Part shown: positions 1 to 8,675 of the stretch, one piece after another | Numbering within the stretch: position 1 is the stretch's first letter | Layout: each line of letters opens with the position of its first letter | Assembly: GCA_963768765.1 (NCBI GenBank) | Contig: CAVYJK010000033.1 | Span: 1 to 64,000 of the forward strand | Length of the DNA: 64,000 nucleotides | Direction: 5' to 3' | DNA from: DASWLF01 sp963768765 | Lineage (GTDB): Bacteria; Desulfobacterota; Desulfobaccia; Desulfobaccales; 0-14-0-80-60-11 | Notes under the pieces: generated by a model | Told to the model about the DNA's origin: nothing | Database searches by the model: none | The model's input: only the letters and a program-made list of their open reading frames with translations | Translations under genes and position numbers: made by a program

Positions 1-1
1 A

Positions 2-316
2 GACCCGGGGGAGCCGGACCGCTGCCTGGCCTTTCCCTTTCACCGCCTCAATCTTCCCCAGGAACAGATTGACGAAATCACCACCGAATGCCGCTCGGCC
101 CGGCTGGGTTGCGTGGACTGCAAGAAGATGCTGGCCCAGGCCCTGCTTGCCAACCTAGCCCCCATCCAGGAACGCCGGCGCTATTACGAGAATCATCCCG
201 AAGAGGTGCTGGAAGTGCTGCGCCAGGGCACCGAACGGGCCCGCCGGCAGGCCCGCCGGACCATGGCCGAAGTGCGAGAAGCTATTTTCTTTAATCTAGG
301 ATTTCAATTATGGTAA
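2..316 (+). CDS. trpS: Tryptophan-tRNA ligase, C-terminal part (5' end outside window)
   Basis: The reading frame is open from base 2 to a TAA at 314-316 and shows about 104 residues. It matches the C-terminal helical end of bacterial tryptophanyl-tRNA synthetase: a GCVDCKK motif, then an APIQERRRYYE helix and a TMAEVREA stretch just before the end. The enzyme charges tRNA-Trp with tryptophan in the cytoplasm. The Rossmann fold with the HIGH and KMSKS motifs must lie upstream of the window. The rluB gene follows after about 60 bases on the same strand. Recognition is by family resemblance of the tail only. Confidence 0.85.
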   Translation, partial: DPGEPDRCLAFPFHRLNLPQEQIDEITTECRSARLGCVDCKKMLAQALLANLAPIQERRRYYENHPEEVLEVLRQGTERARRQARRTMAEVREAIFFNLGFQLW

Positions 317-377
317 GATGAAAACGATCGCATTACCCCGCACCCTGCCCCCAACCTAACAGGGGAGAGTTGAGACC

Positions 378-1100
378 ATGGAGCGCCTACACAAGTTTTT
401 GTCGCGAGCCGGAGTGGCGTCCCGGCGTCTGGCGGAGGAGTGGATCCGGGCCGGGCGGGTGGCCGTCAACGGGGTGGTGATTACGGAGATGGGGGTCAAA
501 ATCGACCCGGACCGGGACCAGGTCCAGGTGGACGGGCGCCCGGTGCGGCCTCCTGGGACGCGGGTTACCGTAATGGTGCACAAACCTTATGGCTACATTT
601 GCACCACCCACGATCCCCAGGGCCGCCGGGTGGTGACGGATTTGCTGGGAGGCGCGATCAAGGAGAGCCTTTATCCCGTGGGTCGCCTCGATTATGACGC
701 TACCGGACTGTTGCTGCTCACCAACGACGGTGACCTGGCCTATCGCCTGACCCACCCCAGTTACCAGGTGCCCCGCATCTACCGCATGACGGTGGTGGGC
801 GAAGTCAGCCAGGAGACCTTGCGCCGCCTGGCGGACGGCATCAGGGTGGGGGACCGCACCGTGAGCGCCGTCTGTGAAGTGAACAAACGGGAGCAGGGCA
901 AGACGGTGCTGGAAATCATGGTGCGGGAAGGGCGCTACCACCTGGTCAAACGCCTGATGCTGCAGGTGGGGCATCCGGTCATCAAACTGAAGCGCATCGC
1001 CTTCGGGCCGCTCAATCTGGGAACCCTACCCCGGGGGGATTTCCGGCTGCTGACCCGGGAAGAGGTGGAAGCACTGAAAACAAAGGTAAAGATGAGGTGA
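378..1100 (+). CDS. rluB: 23S rRNA pseudouridine synthase, RluB/RsuA family
   Basis: This 240-residue protein has an N-terminal S4 RNA-binding domain (about residues 2-48, starting MERLHKFLSRAG). The RsuA/RluB catalytic domain follows, with the hallmark GRLDYDATGLLLLTNDG block. Asp105 in that block is the expected catalytic aspartate. The family isomerises a uridine in rRNA, and RluB acts on helix 90 of 23S rRNA. The ATG is preceded by an AGGGGAG-like ribosome site. The stop overlaps the GTG of the next gene (GTGA), suggesting translational coupling. RluB versus RluE/F is judged from overall length and motif and is not certain. Confidence 0.85.
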   Translation: MERLHKFLSRAGVASRRLAEEWIRAGRVAVNGVVITEMGVKIDPDRDQVQVDGRPVRPPGTRVTVMVHKPYGYICTTHDPQGRRVVTDLLGGAIKESLYPVGRLDYDATGLLLLTNDGDLAYRLTHPSYQVPRIYRMTVVGEVSQETLRRLADGIRVGDRTVSAVCEVNKREQGKTVLEIMVREGRYHLVKRLMLQVGHPVIKLKRIAFGPLNLGTLPRGDFRLLTREEVEALKTKVKMR

Positions 1101-2032
1101 CTCCGGAGGATCGACTCTTTACCCCCCAGCCTCCTGCGGAACCCTCAAAGGATTGGGACGGTCTCCCGGGGACCCGGCAGAAGGGGTCCCCCCGGGCGCA
1201 CCGGCCGGTTTTGCATCTGGCGCTGTTTCTGGCCACTATCGTCACCACCATCATTGCCGGGGCCATCCAGCAAGGGGTAAATCCCCTGGAGGACCCATGG
1301 CTCCTTTATAAGGGCGTCCCCTTTTCCTTTACCCTGCTCCTGATCCTGGGAACCCACGAGATGGGTCATTACCTGGTATCCCGGCGGCACCGTCTGGACG
1401 TGACCCTGCCTTATTTTATCCCGGCCCCGCCCATCCCCTTCATTATCGGCACCTTCGGGGCCTTCATCCGCATCCGTTCCCCCATCCAGGATAAACGGGC
1501 CCTGCTGGACGTGGGCTGCTCCGGGCCCTTGACAGGGGTGGTGGTGTCCATACCCGTGATCCTGGTGGGGCTGAAGCTCTCCACGGTGACGGTGATGAAA
1601 GGGGCCGAGGGCCTGGTCCTGGGAGAACCCCTGCTCTTTCAATTCTTGAGCTGGCTGGTCCTGGGCCCTCTAACTCCGGAGCACCAGGTGCTGTTGCACC
1701 CGGTGGCCTTTGCCGGTTGGATCGGCCTCCTGGTGACCGCCCTGAACCTGATCCCGGTGGGCCAGCTGGACGGCGGCCACGTGTCTTACGCCCTGTTTCC
1801 CGACTACCACCGCTACGTGTCCCTGGGCTGCCTTGGACTGCTGGTGATTTGCGGCCTGCTCTTCTGGGAGGGCTGGCTGGTGTGGGCCATGTTGCTGGCC
1901 TTTTTGGGCTTTCGCCATCCGCCGCCTTTCCACGGTTGGGTGCCTCTGGACCGCTTTCGCCGGGTTTTGGGATTTATCACCATCCTGGTCTTTGTGCTGA
2001 CCTTTACCCCCACCCCCTTCAAGCTGGGGTGA
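1097..2032 (+). CDS. Site-2 protease family (M50) integral membrane metalloprotease
   Basis: The 311-residue multi-spanning membrane protein carries HEMGH at residues 87-91, the zinc ligands plus catalytic Glu. A second M50 motif, NLIPVGQLDGGH, lies at 217-228 and its Asp is the third ligand. After a hydrophilic N-terminus of about 40 residues, hydrophobic segments run almost to the end. No PDZ or CBS domain is visible, unlike the M50 protein at 61.6 kb. It starts at GTG, overlapping the rluB stop by four bases, so the two are probably co-expressed. Its substrate is unknown. Family members cleave membrane-embedded regulators. Confidence 0.85.
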   Translation: MTPEDRLFTPQPPAEPSKDWDGLPGTRQKGSPRAHRPVLHLALFLATIVTTIIAGAIQQGVNPLEDPWLLYKGVPFSFTLLLILGTHEMGHYLVSRRHRLDVTLPYFIPAPPIPFIIGTFGAFIRIRSPIQDKRALLDVGCSGPLTGVVVSIPVILVGLKLSTVTVMKGAEGLVLGEPLLFQFLSWLVLGPLTPEHQVLLHPVAFAGWIGLLVTALNLIPVGQLDGGHVSYALFPDYHRYVSLGCLGLLVICGLLFWEGWLVWAMLLAFLGFRHPPPFHGWVPLDRFRRVLGFITILVFVLTFTPTPFKLG

Positions 2033-2035
2033 GTC

Positions 2036-2149
2036 GGTAGGGCGGGCCTCTGTGCCCGCCGCCTTGGAGGCACCACAATGTAGGCGGGGATTGCCCGCCG
2101 TGCAGCACAGGCGAGACGCCGGTGCCACCGAATTATAAGGAATTTTCGG
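2036..2149. repeat. Two adjacent dispersed palindromic repeat units
   Basis: Immediately after the M50 gene comes a palindrome built on GGCGGGCCTCTGTGCCCGCC. A second unit (2079-2149) then reads AGGCGGGGATTGCCCGCC, GCACAGGCGAGACGCC, GTGCCACCGAA and a GGAATTTTC tail. The second unit is closely matched at 25939-26011. The first core recurs in inverted sense near 3585 and 40870. It is a REP-like intergenic family and does not code. Confidence 0.7.
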
Positions 2150-2198
2150 AATCGTGGTTTGAACCTTGTCTCCCTTAAAGGACAGATCATTTCCGGCC

Positions 2199-2828
2199 AT
2201 GGGTAAGCGGGCCTGGCTGGTGGTATGGCTGGCCGCGGCCCTGGCCTGGCCGGCCGCCGGCGCCGCCGGGCCGCCTTTGACCCTTAAAGAGGTGGAAAAC
2301 CGGATGGTGCGGGGCGGCTACCTGGACACCCTATTTGCCGCCCACTGGGCGGTGGCCCAGGGTGAGGCCGTGGTCCCCCTCCTGGCGCAGATGCTCCATA
2401 AGGGGCAGCAATACCGGGAAGAGGAACAAGGCGCCACCGGGGCCTACCCCTTCAACGTCTTCTGGGCCCTGGCCCATATCCCCAGCTCCAGGTCCCTCAA
2501 GGTGTTGGAAGATTATTACGCCGCCACCAAAGACCCCGTGGCGGCGCGGGCCCTTCAGGGATGGCGGCTGCGGCTGAACGAACAGAGTTCCCGGTTCGGC
2601 GTGCTGATCAACGATGGCTCCCTGCTGGAGGACCCCCGGGAGAAAGCCCGGGTGGTGAAGAAGATCAAGGCCGGCCAAAAAGTGAAGATCCTGCAGGAAA
2701 GGATCGCCAACCCCCGGGAAGTGGGCCCCCGGGGCGGGGCGATGCTCTACGACCGGGTGGAGCTGATCCACAGCGGCGAACAGGGTTACATCCCCCGGGC
2801 CGGGGATGATTTTACCCCGTTTATCTGA
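2199..2828 (+). CDS. Exported HEAT-like/SH3-like protein of unknown function
   Basis: From the ATG at 2199 the protein has 209 residues. It begins MGKRAW, followed by an Ala/Leu-rich signal peptide ending near AAGAAG. The next ~110 residues are helical and resemble a HEAT-type repeat scaffold (SLKVLEDYYAATKDPVAARAL). The last ~70 residues look like a small beta barrel of SH3 type (VKKIKAGQKVKILQ...YDRVEL). A longer TTG start at 2166 exists, but it would place charged residues before the signal. The Nudix gene follows after two bases. I do not recognise a named family. Confidence 0.7.
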   Translation: MGKRAWLVVWLAAALAWPAAGAAGPPLTLKEVENRMVRGGYLDTLFAAHWAVAQGEAVVPLLAQMLHKGQQYREEEQGATGAYPFNVFWALAHIPSSRSLKVLEDYYAATKDPVAARALQGWRLRLNEQSSRFGVLINDGSLLEDPREKARVVKKIKAGQKVKILQERIANPREVGPRGGAMLYDRVELIHSGEQGYIPRAGDDFTPFI

Positions 2829-2830
2829 GG

Positions 2831-3358
2831 GTGATTTCTTTGAGCCTCAACTTATCCGACACGTACAAGTTCTGCCCCCAGTGTGGCGGCGAACTTACCA
2901 AGCGCCTGCTCAAGGCCGGGGAGCCCCCGCGTCTGGTGTGCACCCGGTGCGCCTTTGTCTTTTATATCGACCCCAAGCTGGCGGCCATCGCCCTGGTGCC
3001 CCTGAACCAGGGGGTGGTCATGGTGCGCCGGGGGATAGATCCGGGCTACGGCCTCTGGGTGGTGCCGGGGGGCTTCGTGGACGTGGGGGAACGGGTGGAA
3101 GAGACGGTGGTCCGGGAGATCCTGGAGGAGACCTGCCTCCGGGTGCGCCCGGTCCGCCTCATCAATATCTATTCTTATAACGACAGCCCCACGGTGGTGG
3201 TGGCTTACCTTACGGAGCACCTGGGAGGAGAATTGGCTGCGGGCGATGAGACCCTGGAGGCCCGGGTCTTCGGCCTCCATGAGATACCCTGGGAGGAGAT
3301 TGCTTTTCGCTCCACCAAACAGGCCCTGCAGGAATACCTCCGGCAGGCTAAGGGCTGA
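2831..3358 (+). CDS. Nudix hydrolase with N-terminal zinc ribbon
   Basis: The protein has 175 residues. A zinc-ribbon-like head carries Cys15/Cys18 and Cys37/Cys40. The Nudix box spans residues 81-103: GFVDVGE, then seven residues, then REILEE. This box binds the divalent metals used to hydrolyse nucleoside diphosphate-X substrates. At residue 102 the usual glycine of the box is a cysteine. The ribbon-plus-Nudix layout resembles NudC/ADP-ribose hydrolase-like proteins, but the substrate cannot be assigned. The GTG start follows the previous gene by two bases. Confidence 0.85.
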   Translation: MISLSLNLSDTYKFCPQCGGELTKRLLKAGEPPRLVCTRCAFVFYIDPKLAAIALVPLNQGVVMVRRGIDPGYGLWVVPGGFVDVGERVEETVVREILEETCLRVRPVRLINIYSYNDSPTVVVAYLTEHLGGELAAGDETLEARVFGLHEIPWEEIAFRSTKQALQEYLRQAKG

Positions 3359-3455
3359 CCAGCAGGAAAAAACCCTTGTGCATCATCTTCACCAGGCAAA
3401 TCAAGCCGTAAGCCACCAACATCAACACCCCGATCCGGTAGGTTAGCGCATTCAT
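3348..3455 (-). CDS. Possible 35-residue single-span membrane protein
   Basis: An ATG-initiated frame on the minus strand encodes 35 residues. A hydrophobic stretch IGVLMLVAYGLICLV is followed by a basic MMHK and a second hydrophobic run, FFLLVS. An AAAGGGG-type ribosome site lies upstream of the ATG. Its stop overlaps the 3' end of the Nudix gene by about 11 bases, antisense. The composition looks like a real small membrane protein rather than random sequence. Nothing in the neighbourhood suggests a role. Confidence 0.45.
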   Translation of the reverse strand: MNALTYRIGVLMLVAYGLICLVKMMHKGFFLLVSP

Positions 3456-3529
3456 GTTTTTGTCCCCTTTCCCAGTTGGAGTATGCTAAAAACCAAAACG
3501 TTAAGCCGCAATCGACCAAGCCTTAGAAT

Positions 3530-3616
3530 TTAAGGGGCGGGTTTAAAACCCGCTCCTACGGCAGCCAGGCCGGTACTTGAAGAATAAGGCGGCGGGCACG
3601 GAGGCCCGCCCCACCA
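3530..3616. repeat. Dispersed palindromes upstream of pyrE
   Basis: Two units sit here. GGGGCGGGTTTAAAACCCGC with a CTCCTACG tail recurs at 31760-31785. GGCGGGCACGGAGGCCCGCC is the inverted form of the core at 2040 and recurs near 40873. The second one is translated in the upstream-extended pyrE frame, which argues for the later pyrE start. Confidence 0.65.
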
Positions 3617-3630
3617 AAAGGATGGGGAGC

Positions 3631-4185
3631 ATGGAGCCCCAGAGACAACACCTGCTGAGACTGCTGCAAGAAAAATCCTTCCGGTACAGCCCGGACCGAC
3701 CCTTCAAGCTGGTCTCGGGCCGGGAGAGCCCCTATTACGTCGACTGCCGGCCCACCACGTTCAGCGCCCAGGGCCTGGCCCTCATCGGGGAGATCTTCTT
3801 TGAGAAGATCAAGGACCTGAAAGTGGACGCCATCGGCGGCCTCACCCTGGGGGCCGATCCCATCGCCCATGCCGTGGCCCTGACCAGTTATCTGAAGGGG
3901 AAACCCTTGGGCTCCTTTGCGGTGCGGAAAAAACCCAAGGAGCACGGCACCGGCGGGCTGGTGGTGGGAGACGTCAAGCCCGGGAACAAAGTGGTCATCG
4001 TGGAGGACGTCATCACCACCGGGGGCTCCACCCTGCAGGCCATCGCCGCCGCCCGGGAGTTCGGCCTTAACGTGGTGCAGGTGCTGATCCTGGTGGATCG
4101 GGAGGAAGGGGGCCGGGAGGCGGTGGCAGCAGTGGTTCCCCAGGTGGAGGCGGTGTTTACGATTTCGGAACTCAGGGCCGCCTGA
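3631..4185 (+). CDS. pyrE: Orotate phosphoribosyltransferase
   Basis: PyrE condenses orotate with PRPP to make OMP, the fifth step of pyrimidine synthesis. From ATG 3631 the product has 184 residues, normal for the family. The PRPP-binding loop is explicit (VVIVEDVITTGGST), as is the orotate-side stretch GRESPYYVDCR. Upstream starts at 3577 and 3622 would translate part of a dispersed repeat, and GGGGAGC precedes 3631, so I prefer 3631. No other pyrimidine genes are adjacent. Confidence 0.92.
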   Translation: MEPQRQHLLRLLQEKSFRYSPDRPFKLVSGRESPYYVDCRPTTFSAQGLALIGEIFFEKIKDLKVDAIGGLTLGADPIAHAVALTSYLKGKPLGSFAVRKKPKEHGTGGLVVGDVKPGNKVVIVEDVITTGGSTLQAIAAAREFGLNVVQVLILVDREEGGREAVAAVVPQVEAVFTISELRAA

Positions 4186-4313
4186 CTGCGGCTCCCGGTT
4201 CGCAGGAAGATTCTGGTGGCCTGAATTTGCCGGGGCGCAATCTTGACAAGGGGCTCAGGGTAGTAATTATGTAAGCAGAGCACCCTTGCAGCAATACTCT
4301 CAGACTGAAAGCC

Positions 4314-6164
4314 ATGCCTCGATTTTCTCTCGGCAGCCTGCGGGTCCGGGCTGTTCTCCTGGTCCTGCTCTCCATTCTCCCCTTATTGGGGTTATTCTTT
4401 TACTCGTATCTGGAGGAACGTCACCGGGCCATCCTCGAGGTGCAAAAAGACTCAGTGGCGCTGGCCAGAAACCTGGCACAAATCCAGGCCAACCTCATCA
4501 ATGACGCCCATCAGCTGCTGGCCGCGTTAGCGCAAATCCCCCAGGTGCAAAAGCGCGACCCGGCCGGTTGCGAAGCGCTCTTCGCCAAGTTGGGAAAGGC
4601 CAACGAGCGCTATACGGCGTTCGTGGCGGTCACTCCGGACGGCAGGGTCTTTGCCAGCGCCCCTCCCCTCGACCAATCCGTGAATATCAGTGACCGCCCG
4701 TATTTTCGGGGTGCGGTGGAAACCCGGGATTTCGCCATCGGCAGAGCTCACATGGATCGGGTGAGCGGCAGGGCGACCCTTGCCTTCGGCTATCCCGTCC
4801 TGGATGAATCCGGCCGGCTCAACGCCGTCCTGGTCACGGAGCTGGATTTGCACTGGCTGGGCGAGTTCCTGAAACGGATGGACCTGCCGCCCCATTCGTC
4901 TCTCATTTTTGCCGACCGCGGCGGCGCGATCCTCTACGGCTATCCCGACCCGGAAAAATATATCGGCCAGTCCATGGCCGAGGCGCCCGTGGTCAAAGCG
5001 ATGATGGCTACGGGGAAAGGAGTGGTGGAAGCTCCGGGCTTGGGCGACGGCGTCTTGCGCCTTTACGGTTTCGCTTCGGTGGATTTCCGGTCCCAAGGCC
5101 TGGTCCTGGCTTTAGGCATCCCCAGGGAAGCAGCCCTGGAGGAGGCAAACCGGGATCTGAGGCGCAACCTCATCTGGCTGGGCCTGGTGGCCCTGGTGTC
5201 CCTGGCCGCCGCCTGGTTTGGGGGAGACCTGTTCATCCGGCGCCGGGTCAAGGAACTGCTGGGAGTCACCGAGCGGCTGGCCTCAGGGGACCTGACGGTG
5301 CGCACCGGGCCGTCCTACCGGTCAGGGGAACTGGGCTTGCTGGCCCAGTCCTTTGACCTGATGGCCGACTCCATCCAGGAGCGGGACGCCAGGCTGAAGC
5401 AGGCGGCCGGGGAGTTGAATCAACGGGTCAGAGAACTGGACGAGCGCACCGCCCAGTTGGAAGCGGCCAACAAGGAACTGGAAGCCTTCAGCTATTCGGT
5501 GTCCCACGACCTCAGAGCCCCTTTGCGGGGCATCGCCGGGTTCTCCCGCATCTTGCTGGAAGAGTATGCCGACAAGCTGGATGAGGAAGGCAAACGGTAC
5601 CTGAATATCATCCAGAGCGACACCCGGAAGATGGGCAAACTCATCGACGATCTCCTGGCCTTCTCCCGCTTCGGGCGTCGGCAGATGAACCTCACAAATT
5701 TCAAGTTGAAGCCCCTGGTCAAAGACGTCTTTGAAGAACTCAGGGAACTGGAGCCCGAAAGAAACCTGCAGATTCAGATTAAGCCCTTGCCGCCGGTCCA
5801 TGGCGACCGGGACATGATTCGTCAGGCGCTGGTTAACCTGTTGGCCAATGCCTTCAAGTTCACCCGGACCAGGGAGGCGGCGATCATCGAGGTCAGCGGC
5901 TGGAGCGAGGCCAGCGAAAATGTCTACTGCATCCGGGACAACGGCGTGGGTTTTGAAATGGAGTATGTGGCCAAATTATTCGGGGTCTTTCAGCGGCTGC
6001 ACCCGGAGAGCCAGTTCGAAGGGACGGGGGTGGGGCTGGCCATTGTCCAGCGCATTATTGAGCGCCACGGCGGGCGGGTCTGGGCGGAAGGCAAGGTGGC
6101 CGAGGGAGCCACCTTCTGCTTCACCTTGCCCAAGGTGAATCTGGAGGCCATAGACGATCTTTGA
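4314..6164 (+). CDS. Membrane sensor histidine kinase (Cache-HAMP-HisKA-HATPase)
   Basis: The protein has 616 residues. There is an N-terminal transmembrane segment (about 11-30), then an extracytoplasmic Cache/dCache-like sensor region (about 35-275, with SDRPYFRGAV). A second membrane span lies near 285-305, followed by a HAMP domain (about 305-360) and a coiled coil (RELDERTAQLEAANKELEA). HisKA carries phospho-acceptor His398 in SVSHDLRAPLR. The HATPase shows the N box (NLLANAFKF), DNGVGF and GTGVGLAI. It resembles phytochrome-like and Cph1-linked kinases that partner small receivers. The receiver follows directly and overlaps in the TGA/TTG region, so they form a two-component pair. The ligand is unknown. 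Confidence 0.9.
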   Translation: MPRFSLGSLRVRAVLLVLLSILPLLGLFFYSYLEERHRAILEVQKDSVALARNLAQIQANLINDAHQLLAALAQIPQVQKRDPAGCEALFAKLGKANERYTAFVAVTPDGRVFASAPPLDQSVNISDRPYFRGAVETRDFAIGRAHMDRVSGRATLAFGYPVLDESGRLNAVLVTELDLHWLGEFLKRMDLPPHSSLIFADRGGAILYGYPDPEKYIGQSMAEAPVVKAMMATGKGVVEAPGLGDGVLRLYGFASVDFRSQGLVLALGIPREAALEEANRDLRRNLIWLGLVALVSLAAAWFGGDLFIRRRVKELLGVTERLASGDLTVRTGPSYRSGELGLLAQSFDLMADSIQERDARLKQAAGELNQRVRELDERTAQLEAANKELEAFSYSVSHDLRAPLRGIAGFSRILLEEYADKLDEEGKRYLNIIQSDTRKMGKLIDDLLAFSRFGRRQMNLTNFKLKPLVKDVFEELRELEPERNLQIQIKPLPPVHGDRDMIRQALVNLLANAFKFTRTREAAIIEVSGWSEASENVYCIRDNGVGFEMEYVAKLFGVFQRLHPESQFEGTGVGLAIVQRIIERHGGRVWAEGKVAEGATFCFTLPKVNLEAIDDL

Positions 6165-6175
6165 GGAGAATTGCC

Positions 6176-6616
6176 ATGGATTTTAACGAAGTTGATATCT
6201 TGCTGGTGGAAGACAATCCCCAGGACGTGGAGCTGACCCTCAGGGCGTTGAAGCAGCATAACCTGGCCAATCGGGTGCAGGTGGCCAAAGACGGCGCCGA
6301 GGCGCTGGAATTTATTTTTGCCACCGGGCTCCAAGACGAACGCTTGATGGGCAACCTGAAGGTGATTCTCCTGGATTTGAAGCTTCCGAAAATCAGCGGC
6401 CTGGAAGTTCTGCAGAGGATTAAATCCGATGCCCGGACCCAGTCCATTCCCGTGGTAGTGTTGACTTCTTCCCATGAAGACAGTGACATCAAGGGTTGCT
6501 ACGAGCTGGGAGTCAATAGCTACGTGGTCAAACCGGTGGAGTTCGACAAGTTCGCCCACGCGGTGGCCCAGATGGGATTCTACTGGCTGCTGGTAAACAA
6601 GCCGGCGTCAAGCTAG
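6176..6616 (+). CDS. Single-domain response regulator (Rcp1-like receiver)
   Basis: The 146-residue stand-alone receiver has acidic pocket residues in LLVEDNPQD, phospho-acceptor Asp67 in LLDLKLPK, and the conserved Thr/Ser and Lys in VVLTSS and YVVKPVEF. There is no output domain, as in Rcp1-type regulators that relay phosphate to another protein. The start at 6176 is chosen because TGAGGAGAATTGCC provides a ribosome site. The TTG at 6161 would lie inside the kinase stop. It is almost certainly the partner of the kinase just upstream. Confidence 0.88.
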   Translation: MDFNEVDILLVEDNPQDVELTLRALKQHNLANRVQVAKDGAEALEFIFATGLQDERLMGNLKVILLDLKLPKISGLEVLQRIKSDARTQSIPVVVLTSSHEDSDIKGCYELGVNSYVVKPVEFDKFAHAVAQMGFYWLLVNKPASS

Positions 6617-6688
6617 CCGGTCAGCGGCTTTCTGGGGCCAGGCGTCGGCTAAGCCGGTTCCAACTCAGGCCTCGCGACCGTAAGGGGC

Positions 6689-7228
6689 TCAGAATTCAAC
6701 GGCCTCAGCTTGGATCTGGAGCTTGGCCCCCCCTTTGGGGGACGGGCTCACCACCCCGGTCACCGTGATGGGCATATCCAGGGTGGTGGAGGTGAGGCGC
6801 TGCACCTGTTTTTCATCGGGGAGCCTGCCAAAAAACACCTCCACCAGGCCCGCGGGCGACTTCAGCAGCAGCGACTTGTGGTGCACCAGCACCGGCCCCA
6901 CCGCCCCTCGCACCGTCACCCGGGCGCCCAGGTACCGGTCTTTGCCGGCAATGAGCTGGTCCACGGTCAAAATTTGGGGTCCCTGGAGCGCCTGCTCGGG
7001 AATGGCGGCGGCCTCCGGCGGCGGCGCCCCCGATTTTTTCAGGAGATCCAGGATGGCCTGCTGGCCCGATTCCAACTTGGCCAGCTTCTCCTTGAAGGAG
7101 GCGACTTCGCTTTTCAGCCCCTGGATTTCCTGGCGCAACTCCTCGTTGCTCTTGCCCGTCTCCACCGAACAGGCGGGGACCAAGAGCAACGCCGCCAGCA
7201 AACCCCAAAGAACTCCGGTGCGCCACAC
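6689..7228 (-). CDS. Lipoprotein with coiled coil and OB-fold-like domain
   Basis: The protein has 179 residues. The N-terminal signal ends in a lipobox (LLVPAC) with Cys20 as the lipidation site. A coiled coil of about 45 residues follows (EELRQEIQGLKSEVASFKEKL). The C-terminal ~90 residues look like a small OB-fold (YLGARVTVRGAV...ITVTGVVSP). It should be anchored to the inner or outer membrane. No specific function is recognised. It is convergent with the preceding response regulator and stands alone. Confidence 0.7.
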   Translation of the reverse strand: MWRTGVLWGLLAALLLVPACSVETGKSNEELRQEIQGLKSEVASFKEKLAKLESGQQAILDLLKKSGAPPPEAAAIPEQALQGPQILTVDQLIAGKDRYLGARVTVRGAVGPVLVHHKSLLLKSPAGLVEVFFGRLPDEKQVQRLTSTTLDMPITVTGVVSPSPKGGAKLQIQAEAVEF

Positions 7229-7706
7229 TTCTCGTTAAGCCTTGACCAGTATTCATCGCCGACCTCGAAAGAATTGATAAAATCTGCCTATGCGGTCAAA
7301 ACCCCGACCCTTGGCACAAGTGCCGGTGTGCCCCTGGGAGCTAGTGGACTTTTTCATAATTAAGGTAACATCGGAAAAGCAGGTTTTTTTACCCCCCTTT
7401 CCTAAAGGGGGGTCAGGGGGGATTTTTATAAGCACTTGAAATCCCCCTAAATCCCCCTTTTTCAAAGGGGGACTTATCCCTGCCAAGTTCAGCGCTCCGG
7501 ATCTGAATTTATGTCCAGCTAATTGTGAAACACACCACTAGTTTACGGCATAACTTATTGGGGAGCAACGGTTAAATGGCGACGGCCCGGCGGCGGCGAA
7601 GCCGGACCTTGTCAACCCCTGAAACCAGAAAAATCTCAATCTACAATTTACCTGCGGGCCAAGCCCGGTTACAATGGGACGACGGTTCCCGAAAGGAGAT
7701 GCTTCT
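7229..7706. other. Intergenic region between divergent genes
   Basis: This ~480-base spacer separates the lipoprotein (leftward) from the decarboxylase (rightward). It holds one copy of the CCCCCCTTT palindromic repeat (7391-7475). The flanks are otherwise featureless. Short frames that cross the repeat translate as PPLKKGDLGG-like peptides and are repeat artefacts. Confidence 0.6.
7391..7475. repeat. CCCCCCTTT/AAAGGGGGG palindromic repeat, copy 1
   Basis: The layout is CCCCCCTTT, short loop, AAAGGGGGG, TCAGGGGGGATTT, a spacer, AATCCCCCTAAATCCCCC, TTT, short loop, AAAGGGGGACTTA. Copies with the same order occur at 28298-28378 and 42408-42494. The element can fold into two small hairpins or one long stem. 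It is noncoding. Confidence 0.8.
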
Positions 7707-8675
7707 ATGGCCCGCATTCTGGTCACCGGCGGGGCGGGGTTCATCGGCTCCCATCTGGTGGAATACCTGCTGCGGCAGGATCATGAAGTCCTCTGCCTGG
7801 ACAACTATTTCACCGGCTCCAAGGCCAACCTGCAGCATCTGGGGGAGCACCCCTGGCTGGAGTTGATCCGCCACGACGTGGTGAATCCCATCATGCTGGA
7901 GGTGGAGCAGATTTACCACCTGGCCTGTCCGGCCTCCCCGGTCCATTACCAATATAACCCGGTGAAGACCATCAAGACCAACGTCCTGGGGACCCTCAAC
8001 ATGCTGGGCCTGGCCAAACGGGTGAAGGCCCGGATCCTGCTGGCCTCCACTTCGGAGATCTACGGCGACCCCCAGGTGCACCCCCAAACCGAGGCCTATT
8101 GGGGCAACGTCAACCCCATCGGGGTCCGGAGCTGCTACGACGAAGGGAAAAGGGTGGCGGAAACCCTGATGATGGACTACCACCGCCAGAACGGGGTGGA
8201 CATCCGCATCGCCCGCATCTTCAACACCTTCGGCCCCCGCATGGCCGTCAACGACGGCCGGGTGGTGAGCAACTTCATCGTCCAGGCCCTCACCGGCCAG
8301 GAAATCACCATTTACGGGGAAGGAGGACAGACCCGGTCCTTTTGCTACGTTGCCGACCTGGTGGACGGCCTGGTGCGCCTGATGAACCGCCGGGACCAGT
8401 TCGAGCCGGTGAACCTGGGCAACCCCGAAGAATTCACCATCATGGAGTTGGCCCACAAGGTGCTGGCCCTCATCGACACGCCCTCCGTCCTCGCCTACCG
8501 GCCCCTGCCCAAAGACGATCCGGGGCGGCGGCGGCCGGACATCACCCGGGCCCAAGAGGTGCTGGGCTGGCAGCCCACGGTGCCCCTGGCCACCGGCCTG
8601 AAGGAGACCATCCCCTATTTTGTCCAGAAGCTTACGCAGGAGAACTACCCGGTGGTGGCCAAACCTAATTTCTAG
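7707..8675 (+). CDS. UDP-glucuronate decarboxylase (UDP-xylose synthase), SDR family
   Basis: The product of 322 residues is an extended short-chain dehydrogenase. The NAD-binding glycine motif VTGGAGFIGSH is at the N-terminus. STSEIYG and YDEGKR provide the catalytic Ser/Thr and Tyr-x3-Lys. The GDPQVHPQTE and RIFNTFGPRM stretches are characteristic of UDP-xylose synthases. The enzyme oxidises and decarboxylates UDP-glucuronate to UDP-xylose for surface polysaccharides. ATG 7707 is chosen over 7674 because GAAAGGAG precedes it at good spacing. The nuclease gene overlaps its 3' end. No other sugar-nucleotide genes are adjacent. Confidence 0.88.
   Translation: MARILVTGGAGFIGSHLVEYLLRQDHEVLCLDNYFTGSKANLQHLGEHPWLELIRHDVVNPIMLEVEQIYHLACPASPVHYQYNPVKTIKTNVLGTLNMLGLAKRVKARILLASTSEIYGDPQVHPQTEAYWGNVNPIGVRSCYDEGKRVAETLMMDYHRQNGVDIRIARIFNTFGPRMAVNDGRVVSNFIVQALTGQEITIYGEGGQTRSFCYVADLVDGLVRLMNRRDQFEPVNLGNPEEFTIMELAHKVLALIDTPSVLAYRPLPKDDPGRRRPDITRAQEVLGWQPTVPLATGLKETIPYFVQKLTQENYPVVAKPNF

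Noticed and set aside
7253..7486. 77-codon minus-strand frame
   Set aside because: It is a translation of the CCCCCCTTT palindromic repeat (PPLKKGDLGG-like), the same peptide type seen at the other repeat copies.
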